Shown: positions 9,078 through 18,749, counted from the stretch's first letter. The stretch is DNA of 64,000 bases from Sphingobacteruim zhuxiongii (GCF_009557615.1 NZ_CP045652.1:2542001-2606000); one strand, 5' to 3'. Notes: generated by a model from the sequence alone, not told the origin. Translations and numbers: made by a program.

Positions 9078-11120
9078 CTAGGGATAGAAAACCCTCCCCT
9101 TCAAGCTTTCAGGAATCTTCCATTGCTCGCCCGCTGCGGCAAAAGTCTCACATTCTTCAATAAATTTCCCAACTCCGACCTGGTCAATATGACCAAATAC
9201 ACCGCCAGTTTGAATCGGATAGCCTAAACCATAGACCGAACCGATATCACCGTCAATTGGCTTCGCTAAAATTCCTTCCTCCAAACAACGAAAACTATCT
9301 AAAGCAACGACATTCAAGAGTCGATTTTTCAGCACTTCTGTACTTGGAATATCTTTACTAATCTCTACATCCGCATCCTGCGAATACTCCTTTTTACCAC
9401 CATCACTTGGGTAATCATAAAAGCCCTTACCAGTACGTCTTCCAGAACGACCTTCAGCAATAAGTTTCTTTAAGTAGCGTAATGCACGCTGTTGCGAATC
9501 GTGCAACTTAGGTAATTGCTCATATACTTTGACCATCAAGTCTAGACTTATTTCATCAAGTACCGCGAGTGGACCGACGGCAAATCCTGCGATACGCGCA
9601 GCCCCTTCGATTTGTTCCAATGGAATCCCCTCTTGAATCATGGTAATCCCTTCAAGCAAATAATTGAAGAAAATTCGTGAGGTAAAAAAGGCCGGCCCGT
9701 CTTGAACAACAATCGGAATCTTCTTCAGCTTGGAAATAAAGTGTAATGCCTTCTCGATAGTTTCTTGACTGGTATGCTTTCCACGGATCACTTCCACCAA
9801 GGGCATACGGTCTACTGGAGAGAAGAAATGCAAACCAATAAAATTATCTGGACGCTGACTCGCGATTGCTAATTTTGATATGGGTAAAGAGGTCGTATTT
9901 GATGCAAAGATGCCATCAGCACTCAGTAATGAAGCACTTTCAGCAATTACTTGATTCTTCAAAGCAACATCTTCATAAACGGCTTCAATTATCAAATCAG
10001 CATCTTGCAGGTCGCTCAATTGATCGGTCGCATGGATTCTATTTAAGGTGGATTCCTTTTCCGTTAAATTAGATTTCCCTAGGCTGATTGATTTATCGAG
10101 CACCTTAGCGGAATAGGATTTCCCCTTTTCAGCACTCTCCAGTGAAACATCTTTTAATACAACTTGAAAACCTGCTTTTGCCGCTTCATAGGCAATCCCT
10201 GCGCCCATCATTCCAGCGCCGATTACACCTACTTTTTTAAACGGAAAGGCCGATGCATTGGCAGCCATCTGGGCGGCATCCGCAAGACCATGTTCTTGTA
10301 ATCGAATCATCGCTTGGGGCTCCTTTCGAAGTAATGTTTTACTATAGGCCTCCGCCTCAATCTCATAAGCGTCCTCTAAATTCTCATTTAACGAATCTTG
10401 AAACACTTGAACAATTGCCAACTGACCTGGAAACGAACGATTTATTTTGGAGGACAAATTGACAAAATATTCTGATTCTGTATCTTTAATAGAAAGTTGC
10501 CTGTCTAAGTCGGGCTCCTGATGCGCCACTATCCAGGATTCGGCTAAGGAAATCGCTTCTGCCTCACTATTAAAGATTTGATCAGCAATACCTAAGCGCA
10601 CAGCTTCTTCAGATTGGTATAATTTGCCGCTGGTTAATATGCTCAAGGCAGCTTCAGGACCCAAGCGTTGCCATATATTAATCGTACCACCAAAGCCGGG
10701 CATTAATCCAAACTTCGATTCTGGGAATCCTAACTTCACATGATCCTTCGCGATCAACAAGTAATTGGCAATACTCGCAAAAGCGAAGGCAGCGGAAGTA
10801 CATGCCTGATGAACAATACAAACAATGGGTTTCTGAAATGCTTTGAGCCGGTTTATTCGTTTAGCAACATTACTTAATCGATCTTCAAAGACTTGCCATG
10901 CCTTTGCTTCCCGAAATAGGGTCTCATAATCTGTCGCTGTCGCCGCATCTTTAAATTCGAAAATAATGCCCTTTGTGTGTGCATCAGCAAGACGCTCGAT
11001 CGCTTGCGGCAAAACCTCATCAAAGAAGTCTAAATCCACTATAATAGGTGATGTTGAATCGCTTAATATCTCAAACCTCCAGGTTCCAGATGTACCCTCC
11101 AGTATATTGATTCTCTTCAT
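9078..11120 (-). CDS. Enoyl-CoA hydratase / 3-hydroxyacyl-CoA dehydrogenase fusion (FadB/FadJ type)
   Basis: A 680-residue bifunctional fatty-acid beta-oxidation enzyme. The N-terminal about 270 residues are a crotonase domain with the FGLMPGFGGT oxyanion/active-site region. A linker is followed by the NAD-binding Rossmann motif GAGMMGAGIAYEAAKAG near residue 300, the SNTTSLPIS segment, and the dehydrogenase catalytic signature GLHFFSPVDRMPLVEV. Two C-terminal helical dehydrogenase domains complete it. It would hydrate enoyl-CoA and oxidise the product to 3-ketoacyl-CoA. It lies 12 bases after the acyl-CoA dehydrogenase gene. No thiolase is encoded here, so the last step of the cycle must come from elsewhere in the genome. 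Confidence 0.92.
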   Translation of the reverse strand: MKRINILEGTSGTWRFEILSDSTSPIIVDLDFFDEVLPQAIERLADAHTKGIIFEFKDAATATDYETLFREAKAWQVFEDRLSNVAKRINRLKAFQKPIVCIVHQACTSAAFAFASIANYLLIAKDHVKLGFPESKFGLMPGFGGTINIWQRLGPEAALSILTSGKLYQSEEAVRLGIADQIFNSEAEAISLAESWIVAHQEPDLDRQLSIKDTESEYFVNLSSKINRSFPGQLAIVQVFQDSLNENLEDAYEIEAEAYSKTLLRKEPQAMIRLQEHGLADAAQMAANASAFPFKKVGVIGAGMMGAGIAYEAAKAGFQVVLKDVSLESAEKGKSYSAKVLDKSISLGKSNLTEKESTLNRIHATDQLSDLQDADLIIEAVYEDVALKNQVIAESASLLSADGIFASNTTSLPISKLAIASQRPDNFIGLHFFSPVDRMPLVEVIRGKHTSQETIEKALHFISKLKKIPIVVQDGPAFFTSRIFFNYLLEGITMIQEGIPLEQIEGAARIAGFAVGPLAVLDEISLDLMVKVYEQLPKLHDSQQRALRYLKKLIAEGRSGRRTGKGFYDYPSDGGKKEYSQDADVEISKDIPSTEVLKNRLLNVVALDSFRCLEEGILAKPIDGDIGSVYGLGYPIQTGGVFGHIDQVGVGKFIEECETFAAAGEQWKIPESLKGRVFYP

Positions 11121-11132
11121 GTCTTTTTAAGA

Positions 11133-12293
11133 TTAACGCTGATAATCCACTTGATCAATACACATCTTCGCTAATATCTCCTTCATGATCTCTGAAGTAC
11201 CCCCAATAATAGTTCCAACTCGAACATCGCGATAGAGTCTAGCAATTTTATAATCTTCCGTAAATCCGTAACCTCCGAACATTTGCAAACACTCGTTCAC
11301 GACACGAATAGCTAATTCACTGGTTTGAAGTTTAGCAATTGAGCATTCTTTAACAGAATAAACCCCTTGATTGTGCAGGTCGCAGCAGTGATAAACATAG
11401 GCGCGATTAACCTCGACGTCGGCTATCAATTGGATAATCCGATGGCGCAACACTTGAAAATCCTTTAATTTCTTTTGGAATGCTTGGCGCTCCTCCATAT
11501 ATTTTAAAGTATAGTCAATTGCCGATTGAGCCGTCGCCAGACTTTGAATCGAAGCAGTTAGCCTTTCCAGTTGTAAGCCATCCATCAAGTATTTAAAGCC
11601 CTCGCCTTCCTTACCCAACAAATTCTCTTTCGGCACGCGAACTTGATTAAAACCAAGTTCGGCAGTATCCGAAGCATGCCATCCCATTTTATTTAATTTA
11701 TTAGCACTAACGCCTTCCGCATTTCGATCAATCAATAACAAGCTAATTCCCTTACTTCCGGCTTGAGGATCAGTTTTCACGGCAGTGATAAAGAAATCAC
11801 CATAATAACCGTTTGTGATAAAGGTCTTTGAGCCATTCACGATATAATAGTCGCCATCGAGGACAGCGCTCGTTTGAATTTGCTGAACATCGGATCCTGC
11901 TCCAGGCTCGGTAATCGCAACAGCACTAACCATATCGCCTAGAATTACAGGTGCTAAGTATTTCTGCTTAAGGAATTCTGAACCGTATTTCAACAAGTAA
12001 GGTGCCGACATGTATTGGATAACCAGTGCTGATATGGTAAAACCGCCAGAATAACAATAGGAAAGCTCTTCACAGAAGATAAGCGAATAATAAAAATCTA
12101 GGTCAAGTCCATTAAGCTCCGCTGGAAAATTAAGACCGAGGTAGCCCATCTCCCCCATTTTCTTCCAAATCATTTTATCGATTTGTCCATCTTTTTCCCA
12201 TTGATCGACGTTCGGAATTACTTCTTTCTGAATAAAAGAGCGGAGACTTTCGCGAAAGATGTGATGTTCTGCAGTTAATTCAAATGCATGCAT
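11133..12293 (-). CDS. Acyl-CoA dehydrogenase
   Basis: A 386-residue flavoenzyme catalysing the first oxidation of beta-oxidation (acyl-CoA to trans-2-enoyl-CoA, electrons to ETF). Seen in order are an N-terminal helical domain, the family signature AVAITEPGAGSDVQ in the beta-domain, the FAD-contacting TFITNGYYGDFF region, and the C-terminal helical domain with QMFGGYGFTEDY and GGTSEIMKEILA. It is the first gene of a two-gene operon with the hydratase/dehydrogenase fusion. Chain-length preference cannot be told from the sequence. Upstream are about 270 AT-rich bases without a clear promoter. Confidence 0.92.
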   Translation of the reverse strand: MHAFELTAEHHIFRESLRSFIQKEVIPNVDQWEKDGQIDKMIWKKMGEMGYLGLNFPAELNGLDLDFYYSLIFCEELSYCYSGGFTISALVIQYMSAPYLLKYGSEFLKQKYLAPVILGDMVSAVAITEPGAGSDVQQIQTSAVLDGDYYIVNGSKTFITNGYYGDFFITAVKTDPQAGSKGISLLLIDRNAEGVSANKLNKMGWHASDTAELGFNQVRVPKENLLGKEGEGFKYLMDGLQLERLTASIQSLATAQSAIDYTLKYMEERQAFQKKLKDFQVLRHRIIQLIADVEVNRAYVYHCCDLHNQGVYSVKECSIAKLQTSELAIRVVNECLQMFGGYGFTEDYKIARLYRDVRVGTIIGGTSEIMKEILAKMCIDQVDYQR

Positions 12294-12564
12294 AATTAAT
12301 TATAATGGTTAAAGTGATTCGGGTGGAAATACAGCGATAAGCATTCAATGATTTACCCGAAACTGTACTAAAATAGCTCTAATTGATGGAAATATCCAAG
12401 CTCTTAAAAGTTAAATAATATTAATTTAACAAAACACACAAGAAGTAATTAGCAATAAATTCAATAATAACAAAATAAATAAGCAATTATTAACGAATTA
12501 TCAACTATGTTTAGATACTATTACAAAGACATTAATATTTGGCTTAAATTTTGTACAAGAAGCC

Positions 12565-13053
12565 ATGAAACAATTACCAATCATTAATTTGCGTATGATA
12601 AAACCTTTACATTATCTAATACTTCTTCTTGCCTTTTGTTTTCTTCAATCTTGTGAAAAGTTAGAATCTTCGCATGATACAGATACCGAAACTTTGTCCG
12701 ACATCATGCTGGAGGGTACATATAGTATCGTAACTCCCCTATCCTTTTTTAATTTGGAGAATGGCTTCGAGTTACTCAACGATACGGATCTGGCACCTAC
12801 GGTAAAGAAAATAAATGAGAATACTTATGATATTACCTGGAATCATTTACAAGTTCCAACACTCGCGAGCTATGAATTTAAATTAATTGGAAGCAATGAG
12901 AGTGGCGAACTGCAATATGTAGCAAGCAATAAGGCAGGCGACGAGGGAATTCTGATGTTCATTATTGATAAGAAAAAAAGCAATGCGCAACTTTCCATCA
13001 ATTTAAAGTCTGGATTTACGAAATACGTCGGGAAAGCCGCATTGAAGAAATAA
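12565..13053 (+). CDS. Hypothetical lipoprotein
   Basis: A 162-residue protein with a signal peptide and lipobox (CFLQSC), so it is a membrane-anchored lipoprotein. The mature part is mixed beta with no recognised domain (SIVTPLSFFNLENG, KKINENTYDITWNHLQ). The N-region is long if translation starts at 12565; an alternative in-frame ATG at 12595 (MIKPLHYL) would give a more typical signal peptide. It is monocistronic and followed by a strong terminator. Confidence 0.7.
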   Translation: MKQLPIINLRMIKPLHYLILLLAFCFLQSCEKLESSHDTDTETLSDIMLEGTYSIVTPLSFFNLENGFELLNDTDLAPTVKKINENTYDITWNHLQVPTLASYEFKLIGSNESGELQYVASNKAGDEGILMFIIDKKKSNAQLSINLKSGFTKYVGKAALKK

Positions 13054-13054
13054 T

Positions 13055-13084
13055 AAAAGGGCACCCTCATGAGGATGCCCTTTT
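13055..13084. terminator. Bidirectional terminator between convergent genes
   Basis: Near-perfect stem AAAAGGGCA-C-CCTC / GAGG-A-TGCCCTTTT with one C-A mismatch. It begins right after the lipoprotein stop and also serves the convergent gene ending at 13133. Confidence 0.85.
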
Positions 13085-13132
13085 CCATAAATAAAAAAGA
13101 TAAGCCGATTAGGATTACCTGCTGGCTATTTG

Positions 13133-13573
13133 TTAAATGCGTTCAATCCCTTCGAAATAACGCGATTCAATCTCCTCCACTTTCTGTTCAAATACCTCCT
13201 CTGGGCAATTCATCAACTGTCGGATGGCGTTTATTTGATAAAAGCTCTTTTCATCTAAGATATTTAGAAATAGAAATAACTCTTTTAGGATTAATCGTTC
13301 TCGATCATCAGATCTTGAGGCTAGTATTTCCAACAGCGATAACTTAATTTCGCCAAGACTAAGGTTATAATGCGATAGTCCGCCGCCCAAGCTCCATAAG
13401 GCTTGATCTAGAATGTCCTTATATTGTATTTGTTCAAATAGATTAACTAAATAGGCTTGGTTTCTCGGAGAGAGCGCCTCAAGGTTTGTATGCCCCGAGT
13501 AACAATTTGAGAACAAGGCTTTAACCTTACCGTTTAAATCTTCTTCCACGAAAGATGTGTTTGGATTTTCCAT
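13133..13573 (-). CDS. Hypothetical alpha-helical protein
   Basis: A 146-residue protein without signal peptide or membrane segment, predicted to be all-helical, with acidic ends (EEVFEQKVEEIESRYFEGIERI). I do not recognise a family. It is flanked by a shared terminator on the 3' side. A TATATTTG match on the minus strand at 13799-13806 may be its promoter, but that would leave an unusually long leader of about 220 bases. Confidence 0.55.
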   Translation of the reverse strand: MENPNTSFVEEDLNGKVKALFSNCYSGHTNLEALSPRNQAYLVNLFEQIQYKDILDQALWSLGGGLSHYNLSLGEIKLSLLEILASRSDDRERLILKELFLFLNILDEKSFYQINAIRQLMNCPEEVFEQKVEEIESRYFEGIERI

Positions 13574-14099
13574 ATATTCTGTTTGATTTGTTTTCTATTG
13601 TATATCGGCAAAGCGAATAAGCATACCCCTGTTCAAGGATATCACTATGAATGCCGTCTTTATTTCATTCTAATGCACTATCAAAAAGAACTTTGCAAAT
13701 GTTGAGGATGTTAGCTTTACGCGGATAGCACATCACTCATTGATATGGGAGGAAACAACTAATAATACTTCACTTATGACCCTAGGTATAAACCTGCGCA
13801 AATATAATATATTCAACACCAAATTTAATTACAAATTATTAATTTATTAACAAATTAAATATTTGTTAATATACAACATAATAAAAAATGCCACTTAATC
13901 GAAATTAAGTGGCAAAACTTATGTTTTCCCGAAGTAGTAATGTTAAAGGATTGTAAAGTAACGGTTATCGCAAATTCTACACCAAAAATTTGTAGGGGTA
14001 GCCAAAGTGCTTTTTATTTTTTTTAAAGGCTCCTTCCAATGCTATTTTAGTCAATTATATCTTGAATATTTTATTTTCAGAGATATCGTATATTTGAAT
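13574..14099. other. AT-rich intergenic region with an orphan hairpin
   Basis: This 526-base gap has no supported gene. It contains a minus-strand -7 match (TATATTTG, 13799-13806), a very AT-rich tract at 13810-13890, and a terminator-like hairpin at 13889-13914 that belongs to no visible gene. Confidence 0.45.
13882..13914 (-). terminator. Orphan terminator-like hairpin
   Basis: The arms TGCCACTTAAT and ATTAAGTGGCA pair perfectly around CGAA, with a T-run on the minus-strand 3' side. No minus-strand gene lies upstream of it, so it may end a small RNA or an unrecognised transcript. Confidence 0.5.
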
Positions 14100-14645
14100 A
14101 TGAGTAACCTATTTATTGAAACAAATCGCCTAATTCTTCGGGAACTACAAGCCGATGACCGAGACGGGTTCTTCCTTATGGACTCCGACCCTGCGGTGCA
14201 TCGTTACCTATATCAAACGCCTATCCAGACTATTGAGGAAGCGGATGAAGCGATACGTTTTATCCAATCACAATACCAACAATACGGAACAGGACGATTA
14301 GCGGTACTCGATCGAGAAACGAAGGCATTTCTAGGTTGGGCAGGAATCAAATTCATCGAGGGTCCAATGAATGGACAATCGAATTTCTACGAAATCGGCT
14401 ATCGCTTTGCCCAGCGCTATTGGGGAAAAGGTTATGCAACCGAAGCGACAAAAGCTATTGTAGCATACGGTTTTCAGCAATTTCCAACAGATACTTTTTA
14501 TGCAATTACGGACATTGAGAATGAAGGCTCTCGAAATGTATTGGAGAAGTCAGGCTTTCAATATCAAGGGAACTTTGATTACGACGGTTTACCCGTGACT
14601 TGGTATGTTTTATCAAAGGAAGATTGGGCTAAGCAACATAAATAA
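14100..14645 (+). CDS. GNAT-family N-acetyltransferase (RimJ/RimL-like)
   Basis: A 181-residue acetyltransferase when started at the ATG at 14100 (MSNLFIETNRLILREL), which places the conserved RLILREL strand at the usual position. An earlier in-frame ATG at 14007 would add an atypical hydrophobic extension. The acetyl-CoA loop is seen as RYWGKGYATEA and the C-terminal motif as NVLEKSGFQYQG. The RLxLR start and overall length fit the RimJ/RimL group, which acetylates amino groups of proteins or small molecules. The substrate is unknown. The next acetyltransferase gene starts three bases after the stop. Confidence 0.88.
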   Translation: MSNLFIETNRLILRELQADDRDGFFLMDSDPAVHRYLYQTPIQTIEEADEAIRFIQSQYQQYGTGRLAVLDRETKAFLGWAGIKFIEGPMNGQSNFYEIGYRFAQRYWGKGYATEATKAIVAYGFQQFPTDTFYAITDIENEGSRNVLEKSGFQYQGNFDYDGLPVTWYVLSKEDWAKQHK

Positions 14646-14648
14646 TGT

Positions 14649-15143
14649 ATGATTCAAATTGAAGCGTTTGAGGTTGAGGACTTTGACAGATTAATAGGCT
14701 GGGTTAATTCGGCCGAGCTGTTAACGCAGTTTGCTGGTAGTAAATTCACTTATCCACTCGACAGGAATCAATTACAGTCGTATATTTTAGAGCCAAATCG
14801 ACATATATTTAAGGTACTCGATTCTAGTACAGATCAAGTGATTGGGCATGCAGAAATCTATGAATTATCGGATCAAGTGGCTTTAATTTGCCGAGTGCTT
14901 ATTGGAGAATCGGCGCTTCGTGGTCAGGGCAAGGGAACGGAATTAATGAAAGAACTGCTCGCTTATGCTTATGATAAACTAGCCGTCCATACCATCGATC
15001 TCAATGTTTACGATTGGAACCTGGCAGCGATTAGCTGTTATCAAAAACTAGGGTTTGAATTTGTAAGCGATACGGAACAGTTGACGACGGTTAATGGAGA
15101 TGTCTGGCGCTCTGTTCGTATGCGAATCCTACCTAAAAGTTAA
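14649..15143 (+). CDS. GNAT-family N-acetyltransferase
   Basis: A 164-residue GNAT enzyme. The acetyl-CoA pyrophosphate loop is ALRGQGKGTELM and the C-terminal catalytic half contains NVYDWNLAAISCYQKLGFEF. It lies three bases behind another GNAT gene on the same strand, so the two are most likely translated from one mRNA. The two proteins are not close copies of each other. The acceptor substrate cannot be predicted. Confidence 0.87.
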   Translation: MIQIEAFEVEDFDRLIGWVNSAELLTQFAGSKFTYPLDRNQLQSYILEPNRHIFKVLDSSTDQVIGHAEIYELSDQVALICRVLIGESALRGQGKGTELMKELLAYAYDKLAVHTIDLNVYDWNLAAISCYQKLGFEFVSDTEQLTTVNGDVWRSVRMRILPKS

Positions 15144-15266
15144 CAAACTAACGCACAGTTAAATAAGAGCATAAAATTCAATTAATTTAATAATTAGATA
15201 GATATTACTGTTAATTAATTTTGTAACTTTAAGAAAGTATCATTTGCGGATTTAATCTTCAATCAT

Positions 15267-16019
15267 ATGGCTGCTTTCAACGACAATTTCTCTAAACAGG
15301 CGTCTATATACGTCCAATTTCGCCCTTCCTATCCTCATGAGCTATTTGATTATTTACAAAGCTTGACCCCATCGCATGAACTCGCATGGGATTGTGGCAC
15401 TGGAAACGGACAGTCGGCTATTCATTTAGCCGAATTCTATAAAAAGGTATTCGCAACTGACCCTAGCGAAGCACAGATCCAAAATGCTTTCTCGCATGAT
15501 CAAGTGCTATATCGGGTTGAAAAAGCCGAAGAACCCTCCCTTACCAACAGCTCTGTCGACCTTATTACAGTTGCTCAAGCGATACATTGGTTCGATATTG
15601 AAAAGTTTTACGATTCTGCGCGCCGCGTGCTAAAGAAAGATGGTATTATTGCCGTTTGGGCCTATGGAATTCCAAAAGTAAACAAAGAGATCGACCTTAT
15701 TACACAAGAGTTTCATGATCAAGTTGTCGGTCCTTTCTGGCAACCTCAAAATAAATTGATTGCCCAAGGTTATACGACTATCCCTTTCCCTTTTCGCGAG
15801 ATTGAACCACCAGAGTTCTACATCCGTAAACGATTTAGGTTAGATGATTTATTAGGCCACCTGCGTTCCTGGTCTGCAACGCAAAAGTTTATTGATCAAG
15901 AGCAAATCGATCCTTTAGACGAACTAAAAGATCAGCTAAGCGCTTATTGGAAGGATCCTAATGAAATAAAAAACGTGTCTTGGAAAATTGCATTACGTGT
16001 TGGTAAGCTGACTAGCTAA
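15267..16019 (+). CDS. Class I SAM-dependent methyltransferase
   Basis: A 250-residue methyltransferase of the methyltransf_11 type. It has motif I DCGTGNGQSA (about residues 42-51), the acidic end of strand 2 in VFATDPSEAQ, and the VAQAIHWFD motif near residue 105. The AQAxHWF pattern is shared with yeast trans-aconitate methyltransferase-like proteins, but the substrate is not known. It is monocistronic, with a TAACTTTA near-match to the -7 element upstream. Confidence 0.87.
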   Translation: MAAFNDNFSKQASIYVQFRPSYPHELFDYLQSLTPSHELAWDCGTGNGQSAIHLAEFYKKVFATDPSEAQIQNAFSHDQVLYRVEKAEEPSLTNSSVDLITVAQAIHWFDIEKFYDSARRVLKKDGIIAVWAYGIPKVNKEIDLITQEFHDQVVGPFWQPQNKLIAQGYTTIPFPFREIEPPEFYIRKRFRLDDLLGHLRSWSATQKFIDQEQIDPLDELKDQLSAYWKDPNEIKNVSWKIALRVGKLTS

Positions 16020-16060
16020 TTGCATTCGATTTCCTTCAATCATACACATTCTCATAATGA

Positions 16061-16085
16061 AAAAGGGGCAAAATAAATTTGCCCC
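16061..16085 (-). terminator. Terminator of the polysaccharide-utilisation locus
   Basis: The arms GGGGCAAA and TTTGCCCC pair around ATAAA. On the minus strand the stem is followed by TTTTTCATT. It lies 76 bases after the last gene of the locus. Confidence 0.8.
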
Positions 16086-16160
16086 TAAATCATCAAATTA
16101 TTAAACAAATATTAGTCGCGTAGAAAAAACAAGCTATGGTCTTATCCTCTACGGACCATT

Positions 16161-17588
16161 TTACCAATCTTTCGTATAAATTTGACTTTCATCAATTAAC
16201 AGCTCATCATCAAATAATATCCTCGCCAAATCCTGCAATGCAGGCTTTTGAAGCCAATCGAAATTATAGCGATGTGGATCAAGTGCAAAAATCATATGGG
16301 CACCATAGCCGCCTTTTCGTATATTTTCTAACTGTGAAGAATGAGGAATATATCCACGTGCATACTCTGCTGATGACATACCCCATCCTGATTTGGGTAA
16401 TCCAGGGTAGTTATAAGAAAGATCATAACTGCCACCATAGTCATGCAATGCATAATCCACATATTGCCCTGCTTCCGCTTCAGCAATTCCATTTGATCCA
16501 CCGAAATTGCCTGTACTCGAATAAACGTAAACCATCGTCAACTTATCCGGCATTGCTTTCTTTGTCTCATAAACCAAACGAGCAGCTGCACTACGAGAAG
16601 GATATACAAATCCTGGCGGCGGCGGATATTGATAAGCCGAATACTCGTCGTCAAAAAATACACCGTCTAATCCATAAGAATCAACAACGACTTTAATTTC
16701 CTGCGCAAACACTTTCGCTGCCTCATCGGATAAGTTTGCCACGCCCGAGCGATCGTGATTTCCTAAAATGCTTAAGATAACTTTCATGCCCTTTTCTTGC
16801 AAAGGCTTTAGATACTTTGCCCGATTGGCTAACAAATGCGTAACATTCGGATTGTGGGTTACTTTTACTTTCCCTGTTGCGCTATCGTAGTTGATATTAG
16901 ACGAAAATAAAATAACCATATCGACGAGGTACTTATTGCTGTTTTTAAGCTTCAAGCTCAAGTTGTTTAATGGATTCGTATCATTAACTTCCATACAGCT
17001 TATAATCTTAATCCCCGTGCTTTTATTGGTATTTGGTACTTTCGACAGATCGTGAACAAATAGCAGTAGATCACTTGACTGCGATAATGCACCTCCCGCC
17101 TGAAGCGTACTGCTCAATGGAATGACGTAGGTTTCTTTGCCGTCAATTTCATTACTCGTCTTCACCGAGACCTTTACAGGATCAGAAGTCGTACCATTCG
17201 GCTTAACTTCAACCTGCCCATTTCCTGAAAGACTTACTAGAGCTTTTGGAAAGGCTTTGAAAGTCGTACCATTCTTGCTGTTATACGCATTTAAGGTTTC
17301 TTCATTATACTGAATAGTTCCCTTTACTCCTTGCGCGTTTGGCTTAGAAAGTTGAAGTACGACGTCGTAGGATCCCTCTGATTGAAATTCGATAGTCGAA
17401 TTATTAACTTTCCCGTCGGTTCCCGCTAAGAATCCAATCGATTCGCCCTTAACTTCATACTTTGTTTCATCAATCTTCTTAACAGCGATAGGCTCTTCTT
17501 TACAAGACTGCAAGGCCATAATTCCTAGGACACTAAATAATCCCCAGGTTAACAGGCTATATTTCTTTATGATGTATTTCATGTTCAT
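16161..17588 (-). CDS. DUF1735 / GH18 endo-beta-N-acetylglucosaminidase lipoprotein
   Basis: A 475-residue lipoprotein (lipobox ALQSC, Cys29) with a DUF1735/BT_3987-type beta-sandwich (about 40-185) and a GH18 TIM barrel (about 190-460). The catalytic region reads LDGVFFDDEY with D308, D313 and E315. Compared with the GH18 DxxDxDxE motif the second Asp is Phe311, while the stabilising Asp and the acid/base Glu are present. Such enzymes (Endo H/F, BT_3987 type) cut the chitobiose core of N-glycans at the cell surface. It is the last gene of the PUL, 15 bases after the LamG gene. Activity is inferred; a binding role is the alternative. Confidence 0.85.
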   Translation of the reverse strand: MNMKYIIKKYSLLTWGLFSVLGIMALQSCKEEPIAVKKIDETKYEVKGESIGFLAGTDGKVNNSTIEFQSEGSYDVVLQLSKPNAQGVKGTIQYNEETLNAYNSKNGTTFKAFPKALVSLSGNGQVEVKPNGTTSDPVKVSVKTSNEIDGKETYVIPLSSTLQAGGALSQSSDLLLFVHDLSKVPNTNKSTGIKIISCMEVNDTNPLNNLSLKLKNSNKYLVDMVILFSSNINYDSATGKVKVTHNPNVTHLLANRAKYLKPLQEKGMKVILSILGNHDRSGVANLSDEAAKVFAQEIKVVVDSYGLDGVFFDDEYSAYQYPPPPGFVYPSRSAAARLVYETKKAMPDKLTMVYVYSSTGNFGGSNGIAEAEAGQYVDYALHDYGGSYDLSYNYPGLPKSGWGMSSAEYARGYIPHSSQLENIRKGGYGAHMIFALDPHRYNFDWLQKPALQDLARILFDDELLIDESQIYTKDW

Positions 17589-17603
17589 ATATTTTAAAGT
17601 CCA

Positions 17604-18749
17604 TTACTTTGCAGGAAGTGAAACTGCAGTCCATTTAACAGCTTTTTTAGCAGTTAGGTCATTGCCGTTCTCTGTATGGTCCTTGATGACACTGCCACTA
17701 CCTTCATTACATTTCCAATAAGCTACCAATCCTGCAGCAGCTGGGCTTACTTCATAAGGATTATCTGCTATATCCTGAGCGCTTCGCTCAACATTCCATA
17801 TACGACATTCTGCGATATCTCCTGCAAGAAAGCGGGAGTCTTCGTAAGAGCGTCCAATATAGAATCCATCGCGACCATTGATTCCAAAGCTCATCGACGG
17901 TAAGTTGGTATTACCTTCTGATTGCAACTTCCCATCCACGTAAACCTTGATCTTGCGATCTGCGCTATTGAAAACTACCGCAACATGAACCCATTTATTT
18001 GTTGGAAGCCATTTCGTTGCCGCATCAGCACCTGGCATATTTCCATAAGATGTTGCCACTTGGATTTGATTGGGCGGAAAGTTAGCATCGCCTAGTCGGA
18101 TTAAGAACTGGCCTTCTATCCCCATAACCGAACTAATCATGCGGTCATAGTTTCGAACGCGAACAAGCGCTTCTAAAGTAAACTCCTTCAAATTATTAAC
18201 TGCCGCAGGGTTTTTCCATTGATCTATGTGTAGGTAATTGTCTTCAATATCCGCTACAACATCAATCAATGCACCCCCTTTAATCACATAGAACACCGTT
18301 TTTTGACTTTCTAATATGGATAGACTACTACTCATCAGTGAAACCGGAAGAACAAATATCTTCTCGCGATCAAGGGTATTGATCTTTTCAAAGTTGATCG
18401 TAATTGGGGTAGATTCTACCGATCCTTGTTCAATTTGTACATTGCTATTAGAAATCTTGTAGTATTCCGCTGGAAGTGCTTCCACGTTCTCTTTGTAAAT
18501 TTGGCTGTAGTTATCGAGCTGGGAAGGATCCGCTGCAATATTGATATTAACCGCAGCGCCTTCAGGATTTGCCATCCCTACTTTGATTTCAAATTGTGCA
18601 GTATTAACCGAAGGCTTATTGATTATACGCTCTAATTTCCCCGTTGATATATAAATCTTATTATCAAAGGTCTCATCGCTCTTACAGGAGCTAATTAGGG
18701 TCAATATGGCGACCATGAACCCTAAGGAATAAAAATGTATCTTCTTCAT
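17604..18749 (-). CDS. DUF1735 and LamG domain lipoprotein
   Basis: A 381-residue lipoprotein (lipobox LISSC, about Cys22). A DUF1735 beta-sandwich occupies about residues 30-155, and a concanavalin A-like LamG/Laminin_G_3 domain about residues 165-375 (FTLEALVRVRNYDR, KWVHVAVVFNSADRKIKVYVDGKL, AECRIWNVERSAQDI). No glycosidase motif is seen, so it is probably a surface glycan-binding protein of the locus. It lies between the catalytically altered GH18-like gene and the GH18 enzyme gene, with very short spacers. The ligand is likely the same glycan as for the neighbouring proteins. Confidence 0.82.
   Translation of the reverse strand: MKKIHFYSLGFMVAILTLISSCKSDETFDNKIYISTGKLERIINKPSVNTAQFEIKVGMANPEGAAVNINIAADPSQLDNYSQIYKENVEALPAEYYKISNSNVQIEQGSVESTPITINFEKINTLDREKIFVLPVSLMSSSLSILESQKTVFYVIKGGALIDVVADIEDNYLHIDQWKNPAAVNNLKEFTLEALVRVRNYDRMISSVMGIEGQFLIRLGDANFPPNQIQVATSYGNMPGADAATKWLPTNKWVHVAVVFNSADRKIKVYVDGKLQSEGNTNLPSMSFGINGRDGFYIGRSYEDSRFLAGDIAECRIWNVERSAQDIADNPYEVSPAAAGLVAYWKCNEGSGSVIKDHTENGNDLTAKKAVKWTAVSLPAK

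Noticed and set aside
14089..14096. TATATTTG match just before the acetyltransferase ATG
   Set aside because: It ends only three bases before the start codon, so transcription would begin inside the gene; likely a chance match in AT-rich DNA.
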